Source of the DNA: Saccopteryx bilineata
Lineage: Eukaryota > Chordata > Mammalia > Chiroptera > Emballonuridae
Length of the DNA stretch: 64,000 bases
Reading direction: 5' to 3'
Assembly (NCBI RefSeq): GCF_036850765.1
Contig: NC_089492.1
Location: 203,793,681 to 203,857,680, forward strand
The notes below the pieces were generated by a model. It did not search any database. It was not told the origin of the DNA and saw nothing but the letters and a program-made list of their open reading frames with translations. Below are positions 45,382 through 55,880 of this stretch, one piece after another (position 1 is the stretch's first letter; each line of letters opens with the position of its first letter). The position numbers and the translations under genes were made by a program.

Positions 45382-46073
45382 TGTTGGGCAGATAAAATAT
45401 ATTATGCTCACTTTGTTAAAGATGGCGCTGCCTACGTGGAGGCCATTGCCTAGGTGATATTAGTGTGTGTTGGGGGTGGGCTGTGGGCAGGCAGGATCCT
45501 TGTAGCCTGGGGCTTGGTTTTAGAACTAAGCCTTTCCCACCCTTTTTGATGTGGGGTGGTACAATCCCATCATGACTCAGATATGTGACTTTGTATTAGA
45601 GACTTCCCTATTTTGTATATTGGATTAAAGGTTTGGATTTCTACACTATAAAATAGGGGCAGAACGGGAGCTTGCTCTCTTGGTTCCTGAGATTAGCATT
45701 AGAGAGCAGAAAGAGGCCATGTGGCCAGGAGAAGCAGCCAAGATAGCAGAGTGTTGAGTGAGAAGCCAGTTTGTGCAGAGTTTGTGCAGGGAGAAGGAAG
45801 GAGATGGGGAACAGAGGTGAATAAGTCTGGTGAGCTAGAAACCTTTGATTCTAGGAAACTCGGATAAGTCAGTAGCTTTGTGAGCACTGAATATGAGTGG
45901 GTTTGGAGCCCAGTGTGTGTTTTTACAATACTTGCCCGCCAGGTGCAAGCTAGGATTAAAGATTATGGCCCACCAGTTTTTGGCTCCATTGTTTCTTTAC
46001 CGACTGTCCGAATCCAGTGCGAACCTGCATGGGCCAGGCTGCTCTGATAGTAGCCCTGGCCACTGGCTTTACA
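45382..46073 (+). mobile_element. Solo LTR type A
   Basis: Opens TGTTGGGCAGATAAAATATA, ends GGCCACTGGCTTTACA, 692 bp. TATA box CACTATAAAATAGGGG is near 45645. The flanks share ATGCC/TGCC (4-5 bp). There is no internal region, so it is a solo LTR. It is highly similar by eye to 19102-19806 and, inverted, to 23874-24849. Confidence 0.87.
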
Positions 46074-46220
46074 TGCCATTAGTGGGAGATGTGTAAAGAC
46101 ATTCAGCCTTTTTTTGGTGAGAAGGGGGTTTGGCATTACAGGTTTACCTTGCCCAGAACTACCCATGGAATGCGGAATGCTGATTTTTCATATGTTAGTC
46201 CTGAAACTTAATTTTTATTT

Positions 46221-46608
46221 TTTTTATTTTTATTTTTTTTTGTATTTTTCTGAAGCTGGAAACGGGGAGAGACAGACAGACTCCCGCATGCGCCCAACCG
46301 GGATCCACCCGGCACGTCCACCAGGGGCGACACTCTGCCCACCAGGGGGCGATGCTCTGCCCCTCCGGGGCATTGCTCTGCCACGACTAGAGCCACTCTA
46401 GCGCTTGGGGCAGAGCCATCCCCAGCGCCCGGGCCATCTTTGCTCCAATGGAGCCTTGGCTGCAGGAGGGGAAGAGAGAGACAGAGAGGAAGGAGGGGGG
46501 GGTGGAGAAGGAAATGGGCGCTTCTCCTATGTGCCCTGGCCGGGAATCGAACCTGGGTCCCCCGCACGCCAGGCCGATGCTCTACCGCTGAGCCAACTGG
46601 CCAGGGCC
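46221..46608 (-). mobile_element. tRNA-derived SINE, family II, antisense
   Basis: T-rich start, then AGCTGGAAACGGGGAGAGAC. The reverse-strand head is GGCCCTGGCCAGTTGGCTCA with B box GGTTCGATTCCCGG. CTTAATTTTTATTT / CCTAATTTTTATTT flank it. Confidence 0.94.
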
Positions 46609-46667
46609 TAATTTTTATTTTAAAACACATACACATCCACTCAGTTTTCTGGAAAAGACAGTAAAGC

Positions 46668-47037
46668 GGCCCTGGCCGGTTGGCTCAGTGGTAGAGCGTC
46701 GGCCTGGCGTGCAGAAGTCCCGGGTTCGATTCCTGGCCAGGCCACACAGGAGAAGCGCCCATCTGCTTCTCCACCCCTCCCCCTCACCTTCTTCTCTGTC
46801 TCTTCCCCTCCCGCAGCCAAGGCTCCGTTGGAGCAAAGATGGCCTGGGCACTGGGGATGGCTCCTTGGCCTCTGCCCCAGGCGCTAGAGTGGCTCCTGTC
46901 GCAACAGAGCGACACCCCGGAGGGGCAGAGCATCGCCCTCTGGTGGGCGTGCCGGGTAGATACCGGTTGGGCGCATGCGGGAGTCTGTCTGACTGTCTCT
47001 CCCCGTTTCTAGCTTCAGAAAAATAAAAAAATAAAAA
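46668..47037 (+). mobile_element. tRNA-derived SINE, family II, facing the previous one
   Basis: Head GGCCCTGGCCGGTTGGCTCA, B box GGTTCGATTCCTGG, end TTCTAGCTTCAGAAAAATAA. The duplication is AAGACAGTAAAGC / AAGATAGTAAAGC. It starts 59 bases after the antisense copy ends. Confidence 0.94.
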
Positions 47038-47740
47038 AGATAGTAAAGCATGTATTACATACACTTCAGAGTACTCCTTCTGTTCAATGATTATAGCCAT
47101 GATGGATAAATAAAAAGAGAGATAACAAAAGTGTGCACGTGGACTCAAAAACAAGATACACATATCTGAGGGGCAGGGATGAAATACTGAGTGGGGCCAA
47201 GCAACTGTTGGGCTGTCATCCAAAAGCAGGCAATAGCAGCCAGCTTAGCTCAACTCCTGCCAGTAAAGGGAACGAAAAATGCACTGAGTGAGATAAGGGC
47301 CTGGAGCCTGGCTGCTGTTTGAAGCCAAAGGCCCCCATTCCCAAAAGGAAGCTGAAAAGAATAGCGATTAACTGGTTGCTGGATCTGGTGCCTTAGAGGA
47401 AACTGTGCCTTTGGGGTGCCTCCCAACCAGGAACTGAGTCAGCCTGCCCACCGTCTCCCAAGTGGATTCATGAGAATCCACTGACATTACAGTGTAACAG
47501 CAAAATCCCGTGATAAGTCCTAATGGTAGATTCAGGAGCTGGCAGTTGGGTGCAGGAAGCCACAAAAGAGCATGTGAGAAGTGATGGGAAACAATCTCAT
47601 TTTGAGAACAAGCCTAACACCCAGAACACATTAAGAAAACTGTGCTAAGAAAAGCTCTCAACAAAATCAGCAGTTGAAATATTAATTCACTTAAGGTGAA
47701 ACTAAGTTTTGAAACAAACGATGAAGTTAAAGTTCATATA

Positions 47741-48018
47741 CAGTGTGTCCGTAGAGTCATGGTGCACTTTTGACCAGTCATAGGAAAGCAACAAAAGACT
47801 ATAGAAATGTGAAATTTGCACCAAATAAAAGGAAAACCCTCCCAGTTTCTGTAGGATGATGTGGCAGCATGTGCACATGTGCAGATGATGACATAACACC
47901 GTGTATACAGCGGAGCAGCCCACGGCCATGCCAGTCAAGATGTGGACGGCGGTTCGAAACCTTGGGCTTGCCTGGTCAAGGCACATATGGGAGTTGATGC
48001 TTCCAGCTCCTCCCCCCT

Positions 48019-48056
<38 letters not shown>

Positions 48057-48495
48057 CTCTCTAAAAATGAATAAATAAAAAATGTAAAAAAAGATGTGGA
48101 CGGTACAGAGGAAAGTTCAGTGTGTTCTGTGGCTCGCTAAATTCAAGTCCGTGACTAAAGTGCAATGTGAATAGTGGCGCATTTATCACAAAGCACCACC
48201 ACATAGGAATAACATTATTTGGTGGGATAAGCAGTTGAAGGAAACCGGCAGTTTGGTGGAGAAACCCCGTTCTGGTAGGCCATCAGTCAGTGATGAGTCT
48301 ATAGAGGCTATATGGGATAGCTACCTAAGGAGCCCTAAAAAATCTGTGCATGAGCGAGCCCACATCGAACTGCACTGAATAGGTATGAAAGTGGGAGAGT
48401 TTTCCTTTTATTTGGTGCAGATTTCACATTTCTATCATCTTGTGTTGCTTTCCTGTGACCGGTCAAAAGTGCACCATGACTTTATGAACACACTG
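47741..48495 (+). mobile_element. Mariner-like element, internally deleted, carrying a SINE
   Basis: Ends CAGTGTGTCCGTAGAGTCAT and, inverted, CAGTGTGTTCATAAAGTCAT, with TA on both sides. A decayed frame at about 48170-48380 encodes the N-terminal DNA-binding part of a mariner-type transposase (KPRSGRPSVSDESIEAIW). The catalytic domain is missing. Without the SINE and its duplicated target it is about 600 bp. Confidence 0.88.
47950..48090 (+). mobile_element. 5'-truncated family I SINE inside mariner
   Basis: Begins at the B box (CGGTTCGAAACC), so the head and A box are missing. AAGATGTGGACGG is duplicated exactly at 47937-47949 and 48091-48103. The missing head is therefore from truncated insertion, not later deletion. 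Confidence 0.95.
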
Positions 48496-48543
48496 TATTT
48501 ACAATAGCCAAAGAGATAAAGACATACATAAAAAAAGTGGGCA

Positions 48544-48916
48544 GGCCCTGGCCAGTTGGCTCAGAGGTAGAGCGTAGGCCCAGCATGTGGAAGTCCCAGG
48601 TTCAATTCTGGCCAGGGCACACAGGGGAATCACCCATCTGCTTCTCCACCCTTCTCCCTCTCCTTCCTCTTATCTCTTTCTTCTCCTCCTGCAGCCAAGG
48701 CTCCATTGGAGCACAGTTGGCCTGGGCACTGAGGACTGCTCTATGGCCTCTGCCTCAGGCTCTAGAATGGTTCTGGCTGCAACAGAGCAGTGCCCCAGAT
48801 GGGCAGAGCATCACCCCCTAGTGGGCATGCCGGGTGGATCCTGGTCAGGCACATGCAAAAGTCTGTCTTTCCACTTCTAACTTCAGAAAAGAAAATACAA
48901 AAAACAAAACAAAAAT
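48544..48916 (+). mobile_element. tRNA-derived SINE, family II
   Basis: Head GGCCCTGGCCAGTTGGCTCA, B box GGTTCAATTCTGG, end CTAACTTCAGAAAAGAAAAT plus an A-rich tail. Moderately diverged. Confidence 0.9.
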
Positions 48917-50521
48917 TGAAGGAGAAATAAAGAGTTTCCCAGGTAAGAAAAACTAAAGGAGTTCAGCACCACCAAACCAGTATTACAAGAAATATTAAAG
49001 GGATTTTCTTAAGAAGAAAGTGGGGGGAGGAACATAAATATGAAAATCAAATGGCAGTAACTATGTACCTATAAATAATTGCCTTAAATGTAAATGGCTT
49101 AAATGCTTGAATCAAAAAACATAGGATAGCTGAATGGATAAAAAAAAAAAGATTCATACATGTGCTATCTAACAAGAAATCCACCACAGACTGAAAGACA
49201 TACACAGACTGAAAATAAAGGAACGGAAAAAGATATTTTATGCAATGAAAATGAGTGGGTACAGGATAAAACCAAGGAAGAAATCAAAAGGCACCTTGAG
49301 ACAAATGAAAATACGACAACCTGGAATCTAGCGGACACAGCAAAATGAGTTCTAAGGGAAATTCATAGCAATATAGGCCTACCTCAAAAAAAATCTCAAA
49401 TAAACAATTTATCCTTACACCTATACAAACTATAAAAAGAACAACGAACAGCCAAAAGCAAGTATAAGGAAAGAAACAAAGATCAGAGCAAAAATAAACA
49501 AAATAGTGTATTAAAAAAAATATAAAAGATCTATTAAACCAAGAGCTGGTTCTTTGAAAAATAAAGAAAATTGATAAACCTTTAACCATACTCATCAAGA
49601 AAAAAAAGAAAGAGGAACCAAATAAGTAAAATCAGAAATACGAAGAGAGGTGAAAGGTGACAGTTGACACCTCAAAAATACAAAGAATTATAAGAAAATA
49701 CTATGAATTATATGCCAGCATTCAGACAATCTGGGAAAAAGATAGATAAATTCCTATAAACATATAATCTTCAGAGACTGGATAAAAAAGAATCAGAAAA
49801 TCTGAACAAATCAATTACAACTAACAGAATCAAAGCAATAATAAAAAACTCCCAACAAAAGTCCTGGACTGACTATTTCCCAGGTGTATTTTACCAAACA
49901 CTCAAAGACTCTTTCTCAAACTATTCCAAAAAATTCAAGAGGAGAGAAGACTCCCAAGCTCATTTTGTGAGGCCAGCTTTATCCTGATTCCAAAACCAGA
50001 TAAAAACATCACAAGTAAATTATAGGCCAATATTCCTGATGAATATAGAGGCAAAAATCCTCAACTGCTAAATATTAGCAGACTGCATCTTAAAAAAGAT
50101 CATATACATAAAAAATAGTCCTACACCATGATCAAGTGGAATTTTAAAAATCAATTAACATGATGCACCACCTAAGTAAAATGAAGGATAAAAATCATAT
50201 ATCAATAGAAGCACAAAAAACATTTGACAAAATTTAGTACCCAGTTGTGATAAAAAAAAAAACTCTTCGTAAAGTGAGAACAGAGGGAACATACCTCAAC
50301 ATAATGAAGGTCATATATAGCAAACACACAGCTAACATCATACTCAACAGAAAAAACTAAAAGCGCTTTCCTTAAAATCATGGCCGATACAGGGATGTCC
50401 ACTTTCACCACTGTTATTCCACCTAGTATTGAAAGTTCTGCTACAGCAGTCAGACAAGAAGAAGAAATAAAAGGCATCTGTATGTGGATAGGTTAAGTTA
50501 ACTTTATTAAAATCTTCATAC

Positions 50522-50737
50522 TGCCTGAGCCACGGTGGTGCAGTGGATAAAGCATCAACCTGGAACACTGAGGTCACCAGTTCAAAACCCCAGGCTTGCC
50601 CAGTCAAGGCACATACAGGAAGCAACTACTACGAGTTGATGATTCCCTCTTCTCCCCCCCTTTTGCTCCCCACTTTCTCTTTCTCTCTTTCTCCCTCCCT
50701 CTGAAAAAATAAATAAATATAAAATAATAAAATAAAA
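50522..50737 (+). mobile_element. tRNA-derived SINE, family I, inside old L1
   Basis: Head TGCCTGAGCCACGGTGGTGC, B box AGTTCAAAACCCC, GGCTTGCCCAGTCAAGGCAC, a CT tract and an A-rich tail. Diverged from the younger copies. Confidence 0.88.
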
Positions 50738-50874
50738 TGTCCTTACTATGCAAAACAATCTATAGATTCAATTCAATTCCTATTAAAATACCAGTGGCAT
50801 TTTTTACAGAATTAGAACAAATAATCCAAAAATTTATATGGAACCACAAAAGACTCTACATACACACAGCAATC

Positions 50875-51171
50875 TCTTTTTTTTTTTTTTTTTGATGACC
50901 TCGTTTATTACAAGTTTGAACATTCTTGAGATTACACTCTTGCCAGAGATAAATGTGCTTGACATAAAATAATGTTTCAATCAGGGAAATGTGATCTTGA
51001 TCACATTTAAATCTTTTTTTTTTAATTTATTAAATTTAATGCAGTGACATTGATAAATCAGGGTACATATGTTGAGAGAAAACATCTCTAGATTGTTTTG
51101 ACATTTGATTGTGCTGTATACCCCTCCCCCAAAGCTAAATTGTCTTCTGTCACCTTCTATCTGGTTTTCTT
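50875..51171 (-). mobile_element. 5'-truncated L1 with a 3'-transduced segment, antisense
   Basis: From left to right on the + strand: T17 (50877-50893), a 120-bp non-L1 segment (50894-51013), T10 (51014-51023), then the L1 3' UTR (51024-51171, with TGACATTGATAAATCAGGGT). On the reverse strand this reads L1 tail, poly(A), unique sequence with AATAAA at 50909-50904, poly(A). TACACACAGCAATCT / TACACACAGCTATCT flank it. Confidence 0.85.
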
Positions 51172-51200
51172 TACACACAGCTATCTTAAAACTGAAGAAC

Positions 51201-51413
51201 AGTGCCTGACCTCTGGTGGCGCAGTGGATAAAGCATCAACCTGGGATCACTGAGGTTGCCAGTTCAAAACCCTGCACTTGTCTGGTCAAGGCATATATGG
51301 GAGTTGATGCTTTCTGCTCCTCCTCCCTCTCTCTCCCTCCCTCCCTCCCTCCCTCCCTCCCTCCCTCCCTCCCTCCCTCTCTAAAATGAATAAATAAAAA
51401 TAAAAAGTAAAAA
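51201..51413 (+). mobile_element. tRNA-derived SINE, family I, with (CCCT)n tract
   Basis: Head GCCTGACCTCTGGTGGCGCA, B box AGTTCAAAACCC, and a long regular CCCT repeat at 51324-51379. AAAACTGAAGAAC is duplicated on both sides. Confidence 0.93.
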
Positions 51414-51714
51414 AAAACTGAAGAACAAAGTTGGAGATATCACACTACCTGATATTAAACTATACTACAAGTCTACAATAATCAAAAGAAAACATGGTAA
51501 TGGAATAAAAACAGACGCATAGATCAATGGACCAGAATGGAGAGCGCCCAGAAATAAACCACATCTTTGGGTCAATTAATATTTGACAAAGAAGACAAGT
51601 ATGGATAATGGGTTGAAGATAGTCTATTCAATTAATGGTACTGGGAAAATTGGACAGATGCATGCGAAAAGTGGAACTAGGCCACCTTCTTATACCATAT
51701 ACAAGAATAAATTC

Positions 51715-51846
51715 TTTTTTTAAGTGTAAGGAGGGGTGAGAGACAGACTCCCTATCGGGATTCACCTGGCAACCCCCATCTTGGGCTGATGCTCGAATCA
51801 ACCAAGCTATTCTCACTCGGTGTCTGAGCCACCAGCTATGAGAGAA
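51715..51846 (-). mobile_element. Family II SINE fragment, antisense, internally deleted
   Basis: T-rich start, then GGTGAGAGACAGACTCCCTA, a central deletion, and a remnant of the head near 51820. Only about 130 of the usual 370 bases remain. Confidence 0.7.
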
Positions 51847-51855
51847 ATACAAGTT

Positions 51856-51976
51856 GGCCCTGGCTGGTTGGCTTAGTGGTAGAGCATCTGCCCGGCATGT
51901 GGATGTCCCATGTTCAATTCCTGGTCAGGGCACACAGGAGAAGCTCCCATCTGCTTCTCCACCCCTCCCCCTCTCG

Positions 51977-52029
<53 letters not shown>

Positions 52030-52257
52030 TCCCCTCCTCTAACCATGGCTCCACTGGAGCAAGTTGGCCCCGGGCACTGAGGATGGTTCCACGGCCTCCA
52101 CTTCAAGTGCTAAGAAGAGCTTGGTTGCTGAGCAACGAAGCAATGCCCCAGATGGGCTGAGCATCACCCCTAGTGAGCTTGCCAGGTGGATTCCAGTTGG
52201 GGCGCATGCGGGAGTCTCTCTGCCTCCCCTCCTATCACTGAATAAAAGAAAGAAAGA
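51856..52257 (+). mobile_element. tRNA-derived SINE, family II
   Basis: Head GGCCCTGGCTGGTTGGCTTA, B box GTTCAATTCCTGG, an expanded (CT)n at 51979-52029, end GGGGCGCATGCGGGAGTCTC plus an AAAG tail. AAATACAAGTT / AAATACAAATT flank it. Confidence 0.92.
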
Positions 52258-52639
52258 AAGAAATACAAATTGGTAGTTACAGAATTGTCACAGGGATATA
52301 AAGTACAACATAGAGAATATAGTCAACAATATTGTGAGAACTGTACAGTGCCAGGTTGGTACTTGAAATAGTGGGTGGATCACTTTGTAAAGTATATGAT
52401 TGTCTAACCACTATTCTGTGTACCTGAAACGAATACAGAATTTTTTAAAAAAAGATAAAGAAACAGGATGTTGAATGAACAGCCTTATGTGAAGACCTGC
52501 TATATATGTAGGTGCAATTAGGCAAACTTCTCAAAAGAGCAGAAAAAGGTAAAACGAATTTTAAATTTCTTACAAGCTGCTGTTATTTACAAAAATACCA
52601 CACACACCCTTTCCTCCCTCCCTCTCTCTCTCTCTCTCT

Positions 52640-52982
52640 CTCTTTCAAATTAAGTGAGAAGTGGAGGCAGAGACAGACTCCCACATGAACCCCAACCAGG
52701 ATCCACTTGGCAATTTCCCTACCAGGCAATGCTCTACCTCTCTGGGCCTATTTTAGTGCTTGAGGAAAGGCCACGGAGACATCCTCATCACCTGGGGCTA
52801 GCTTTGCTCACCTTTAGAGCCATGGCTGCAGCAGGAGAGGGGAGAAAAAGGGGGGGGGGGGGAGGGGGAGGGATGGAAAAACAGATGGTCGCTTTTTCTG
52901 TGTGCCCTCACTGGGAATTGAACCCAGGACTTCCACACACAGAGCCTACATACACTCTACCGCTGAGCCAATCAGCCAGGGC
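52640..52982 (-). mobile_element. tRNA-derived SINE, family II, antisense
   Basis: Starts in CT-rich sequence, then GTGGAGGCAGAGACAGACTC. The reverse-strand head is GCCCTGGCTGATTGGCTCAG. It contains a 13-base G run near 52850-52862. Diverged. Confidence 0.85.
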
Positions 52983-53406
52983 TTCCCCCCAATACATACA
53001 CAAACAAATCCTGTCTGCCTTATTTTTTTGTGTGTTCTTTCCCTTTACATTTGAAAATACTGATCCTTCTCCTAGTTCTCTCAGAGTTGTAGTGTTCCAT
53101 TAAACATAGAGTGTTTCTTCCTCTCCTTTTTGGCTATTTTACTGTTTAAATCTTCACACTCTTTACTGTTGAGCTCTGTAACCTGCCCTGTTCCTTTTCA
53201 TCATTTTGGTTTAGACAACTTGCCATCATCTTCCTCAGTTTATACTGAGCGGCGTCTCTGCTGGAGTCTTCTTAGAAAATGTTTTCTTAGCAGCACGAGC
53301 AGTTCTTTTTGTTCATGACTAAATTTCAGAATTTTTTTCTGTTCTGTGCTCAGTTCTTAAAAGTTAACAACTTCTGGAAAATAGAGCACTGTCTTTACCC
53401 TCCAGA

Positions 53407-53500
53407 ATTTTTTTTTATTGAATGTATTGGGGTACAGGTTTTAAGTGTATAACTCAATAAAACATCGTCTGCACACTTTATCATGGGAGGGTTGGGGGAT
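53407..53500 (-). mobile_element. Possible L1 3'-end fragment, antisense
   Basis: Poly(T), then TATTGGGGTACAGGTTTTAA and GTATAACTCAATAAAACATC resemble an L1 3' UTR type. Short and diverged. Confidence 0.5.
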
Positions 53501-53779
53501 TGAATGCTAGAAGGTGAAGGGATTAAGCAAAAAATTATATATTTATATATAAACACATAGGCACAGATACAATGTGGTGATATGCTCCTGAAATTTAAGT
53601 TGGCACATTTAAAAAATTTTATCTTTGTGAAGCTTGAAAGAGAATATAATGTCAGAGGCTGAAAAGAACTTCTGGAGATCATTTATGCATTAATTACCCT
53701 CTTACGCTGGTCGTTCTTTGTGAGGCATCCTCGCAGAAGCTTGGTGAAGTGAGGGTGTAGAGTGGTGGAAGAATAGCAG

Positions 53780-53940
53780 GCTGTAGAAAAGATAGGTTTA
53801 AATTCCCCCTATATAATTTTCTAGCTATCTGAACCTAAGTTCTCTGATCCTTGGTTGGTTTCTTCTGTAGAATGGAAAGAATATGACCTGCCTCCCTAGC
53901 ATGGCAGAAGGCACTGATCAGGTTCAGAATATAAAAAAGC
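53780..53940 (+). mobile_element. MIR-like SINE fragment
   Basis: CTAGCTATCTGAACCTAAGT followed by TTTCTTCTGTAGAATGGAAA follows the MIR core order. Weak. Confidence 0.5.
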
Positions 53941-54193
53941 ATCTCCACTGTGTGGCCACTTCTGCAAGGGCACACAACCAAACAAGGTGAGCCAAGCAGG
54001 ATATCAGCCCTTACTTGCCCCTTAGCCGGGCACTCTGGTGCAGTACATAACCTGGAACTTATCCAACCAAGGTGCAGAGGGCTATCATCTTTCGATTGTT
54101 AGGAGCAAGCCTGGGGAAGGGCAAGGCAGAGGAACAGTAATGGGTCTGCCTGGTTGTCGAACAGCAATTTAGTACCTTAAGAAAGCGCCTGCC

Positions 54194-54412
54194 GGCCTGA
54201 CCTGTGGTGGCGCAGTGGATAAAGTGTCGACCTGGAAATGCTGAGGTCTCCGGTTCGAAACCCTGGGCTTGCCTGGTCAAGGCACTTATGGGAGTGGATG
54301 CTTCCAGCTCCTCCCCACCTTCTCTCTCTGTCTCTCTCTCCTCTCTCTCTCCCTCTCTTTCTCTCTCTCCCTTTCTCTCTCCTCTCTAAAATGAATAAAT
54401 AAAATTTAAAAA
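54194..54412 (+). mobile_element. tRNA-derived SINE, family I
   Basis: Head GGCCTGACCTGTGGTGGCGC, B box GGTTCGAAACCC, CT tract, AATGAATAAATAAAA tail. GAAGCGCCTGCC / GAAAGCGCCTGCC flank it. Little diverged. Confidence 0.94.
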
Positions 54413-55053
54413 AAGAAGCGCCTGCCTTTTTACCTTCTAACTGATCTTGTTTTCACACCTACTCTTCTGTATTTTCATCACACCACTAAAAATGTCATAT
54501 TAGCATATTAGCTCAAAGGCGTCACTCTTGGAGAAGTGCGCAGGGAAGCACTCCCTTCTCCTTGCTGGTCTTGAGCCCCTACCTTCTGCCTACTCGCAGA
54601 TTTGAAGCATTTAATGATACCATGAATAGGAAAACATCCAGAACATGACACAAACACTGAATTTCTTACTTGTTTCTCTTTTACATTCCTTCAAGATAGT
54701 CTGGCATTTGTCTAGGCTTTCTCCTGCTATTTTCTGTTCCTGGAGTTTCCATGGTAGAGTACTTGTCCCCAAAAGAGGTGAAAGGTGCACCATTGAGATA
54801 TGAGATAAAAATAAAAGTTTTATTTATGTTTATCTTAAAGGGAAATAAATTAAGTTTTTCTTATATTTTGCATGGAGATTGAGAGTATTTTATGGAGATG
54901 ATTATGAATAAATATGTATAAACTGAATGGGCATGCTCAACATTTTTTCTCTGACACAGGTAGATAATAAAACTGAAGACCACTGCTCAATTCTCACATG
55001 TCTATAGCCACTGAATCCTCTGAATGCAGTCACATTTGTTACTCTTCTCTGGC

Positions 55054-55423
55054 TTTTTTTTTTCCTTCTTCTTTTTTGAAGTGAAAGGAAGGAAGATTGA
55101 GAGACAGACTCCTGCATGCACCCCACCAGGATCCACCTGGCAACCCTATCTGGGGCTGATGCTCTGCCCATCTGGGGCCATGCTCGCAACAGAGGTATTT
55201 TTAGCACCTGAGGTAGGGGCTCCACAGAGCCATCCTCAGCACCTGGGGCCTATGTGCTCAAACCATTATAGCCATGGCTGCAGGAGGGGAAGAGAGAGAG
55301 AAAGGTCGTGGGGAGGGGTGGAGAAGCAGATGGCGCTTCTCCTGTGTGTCCTGACTGGGAATTGAACAATCGAACCCAGGACACCCACATGCCTGGCCAA
55401 CACTGAGCCAGCTGGCCAGGGCC
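55054..55423 (-). mobile_element. tRNA-derived SINE, family II, antisense
   Basis: T-rich start, GAAAGGAAGGAAGATTGAGA, then GACTCCTGCATGCACCCCAC. The reverse-strand head is GGCCCTGGCCAGCTGGCTCA. CTCTTCTCTGGCT / CTCGTCTCTGCCT flank it. Confidence 0.9.
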
Positions 55424-55689
55424 TCGTCTCTGCCTTCTTTAGATTTATATAGTAAGCTGTAGTCCCCTGCTTTATATTCCAGGACAGAGCTGTTATAAAT
55501 CTTGTGGTAAAACTTGCTCCTCTTCCCTTAACCTCTTTTGTAAAATGGTTATCTTCTTAGGATATAAGACGTAGTAAACTTTTCCCCTAAAACCGGAATA
55601 ATTCATATGAGGTAATTTGTAATTTACACTAAACTCAGATTGGGACCTTTTTGGTTTCATCCTAGAAATTCAGTAAAATAAAATAGGAA

Positions 55690-55880
55690 TGTGTGCTCTG
55701 GGTCCAGGTGGCCTGGGCAAGATGACGTTAGCAAACGACTTAAACCTTTCTGTCCCTTGGTCTTCTCATCTGTGAAATGGGAATAATGAGAGTGCCTGCC
55801 TTATCAGGTTAAGGTGCAAGTTAAAAGAATTAATAATATTCATGATGGTGTTAGAAGAATATCATTTGCATAATATTTAA
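55690..55880 (+). mobile_element. MIR SINE, sense
   Basis: CTTCTCATCTGTGAAATGGG and AATAATGAGAGTGCCTGCCT are the MIR core. The match fades after about 55830. Confidence 0.8.

Larger units (their letters stand above)
48918..52460 (+). mobile_element. Old L1, ORF2 to 3' UTR, broken by later insertions
   Basis: L1 pieces in order: 48918-50521 (the ORF2 start near 49075, then the reverse-transcriptase segment with CCACTTTCACCACTGTTATT near 50400), 50738-50874, 51172-51200, 51414-51714 and 52258-52460 (3' UTR). They are one sense L1 split by the SINEs at 50522, 51201, 51715 and 51856 and by the antisense L1 at 50875. Frames are broken throughout. Confidence 0.85.

Noticed and set aside
51324..51379. 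Regular CCCT array considered as a tandem-repeat system or CRISPR-like array
   Set aside because: It is a simple microsatellite within the pyrimidine tract of a SINE, with no spacers.
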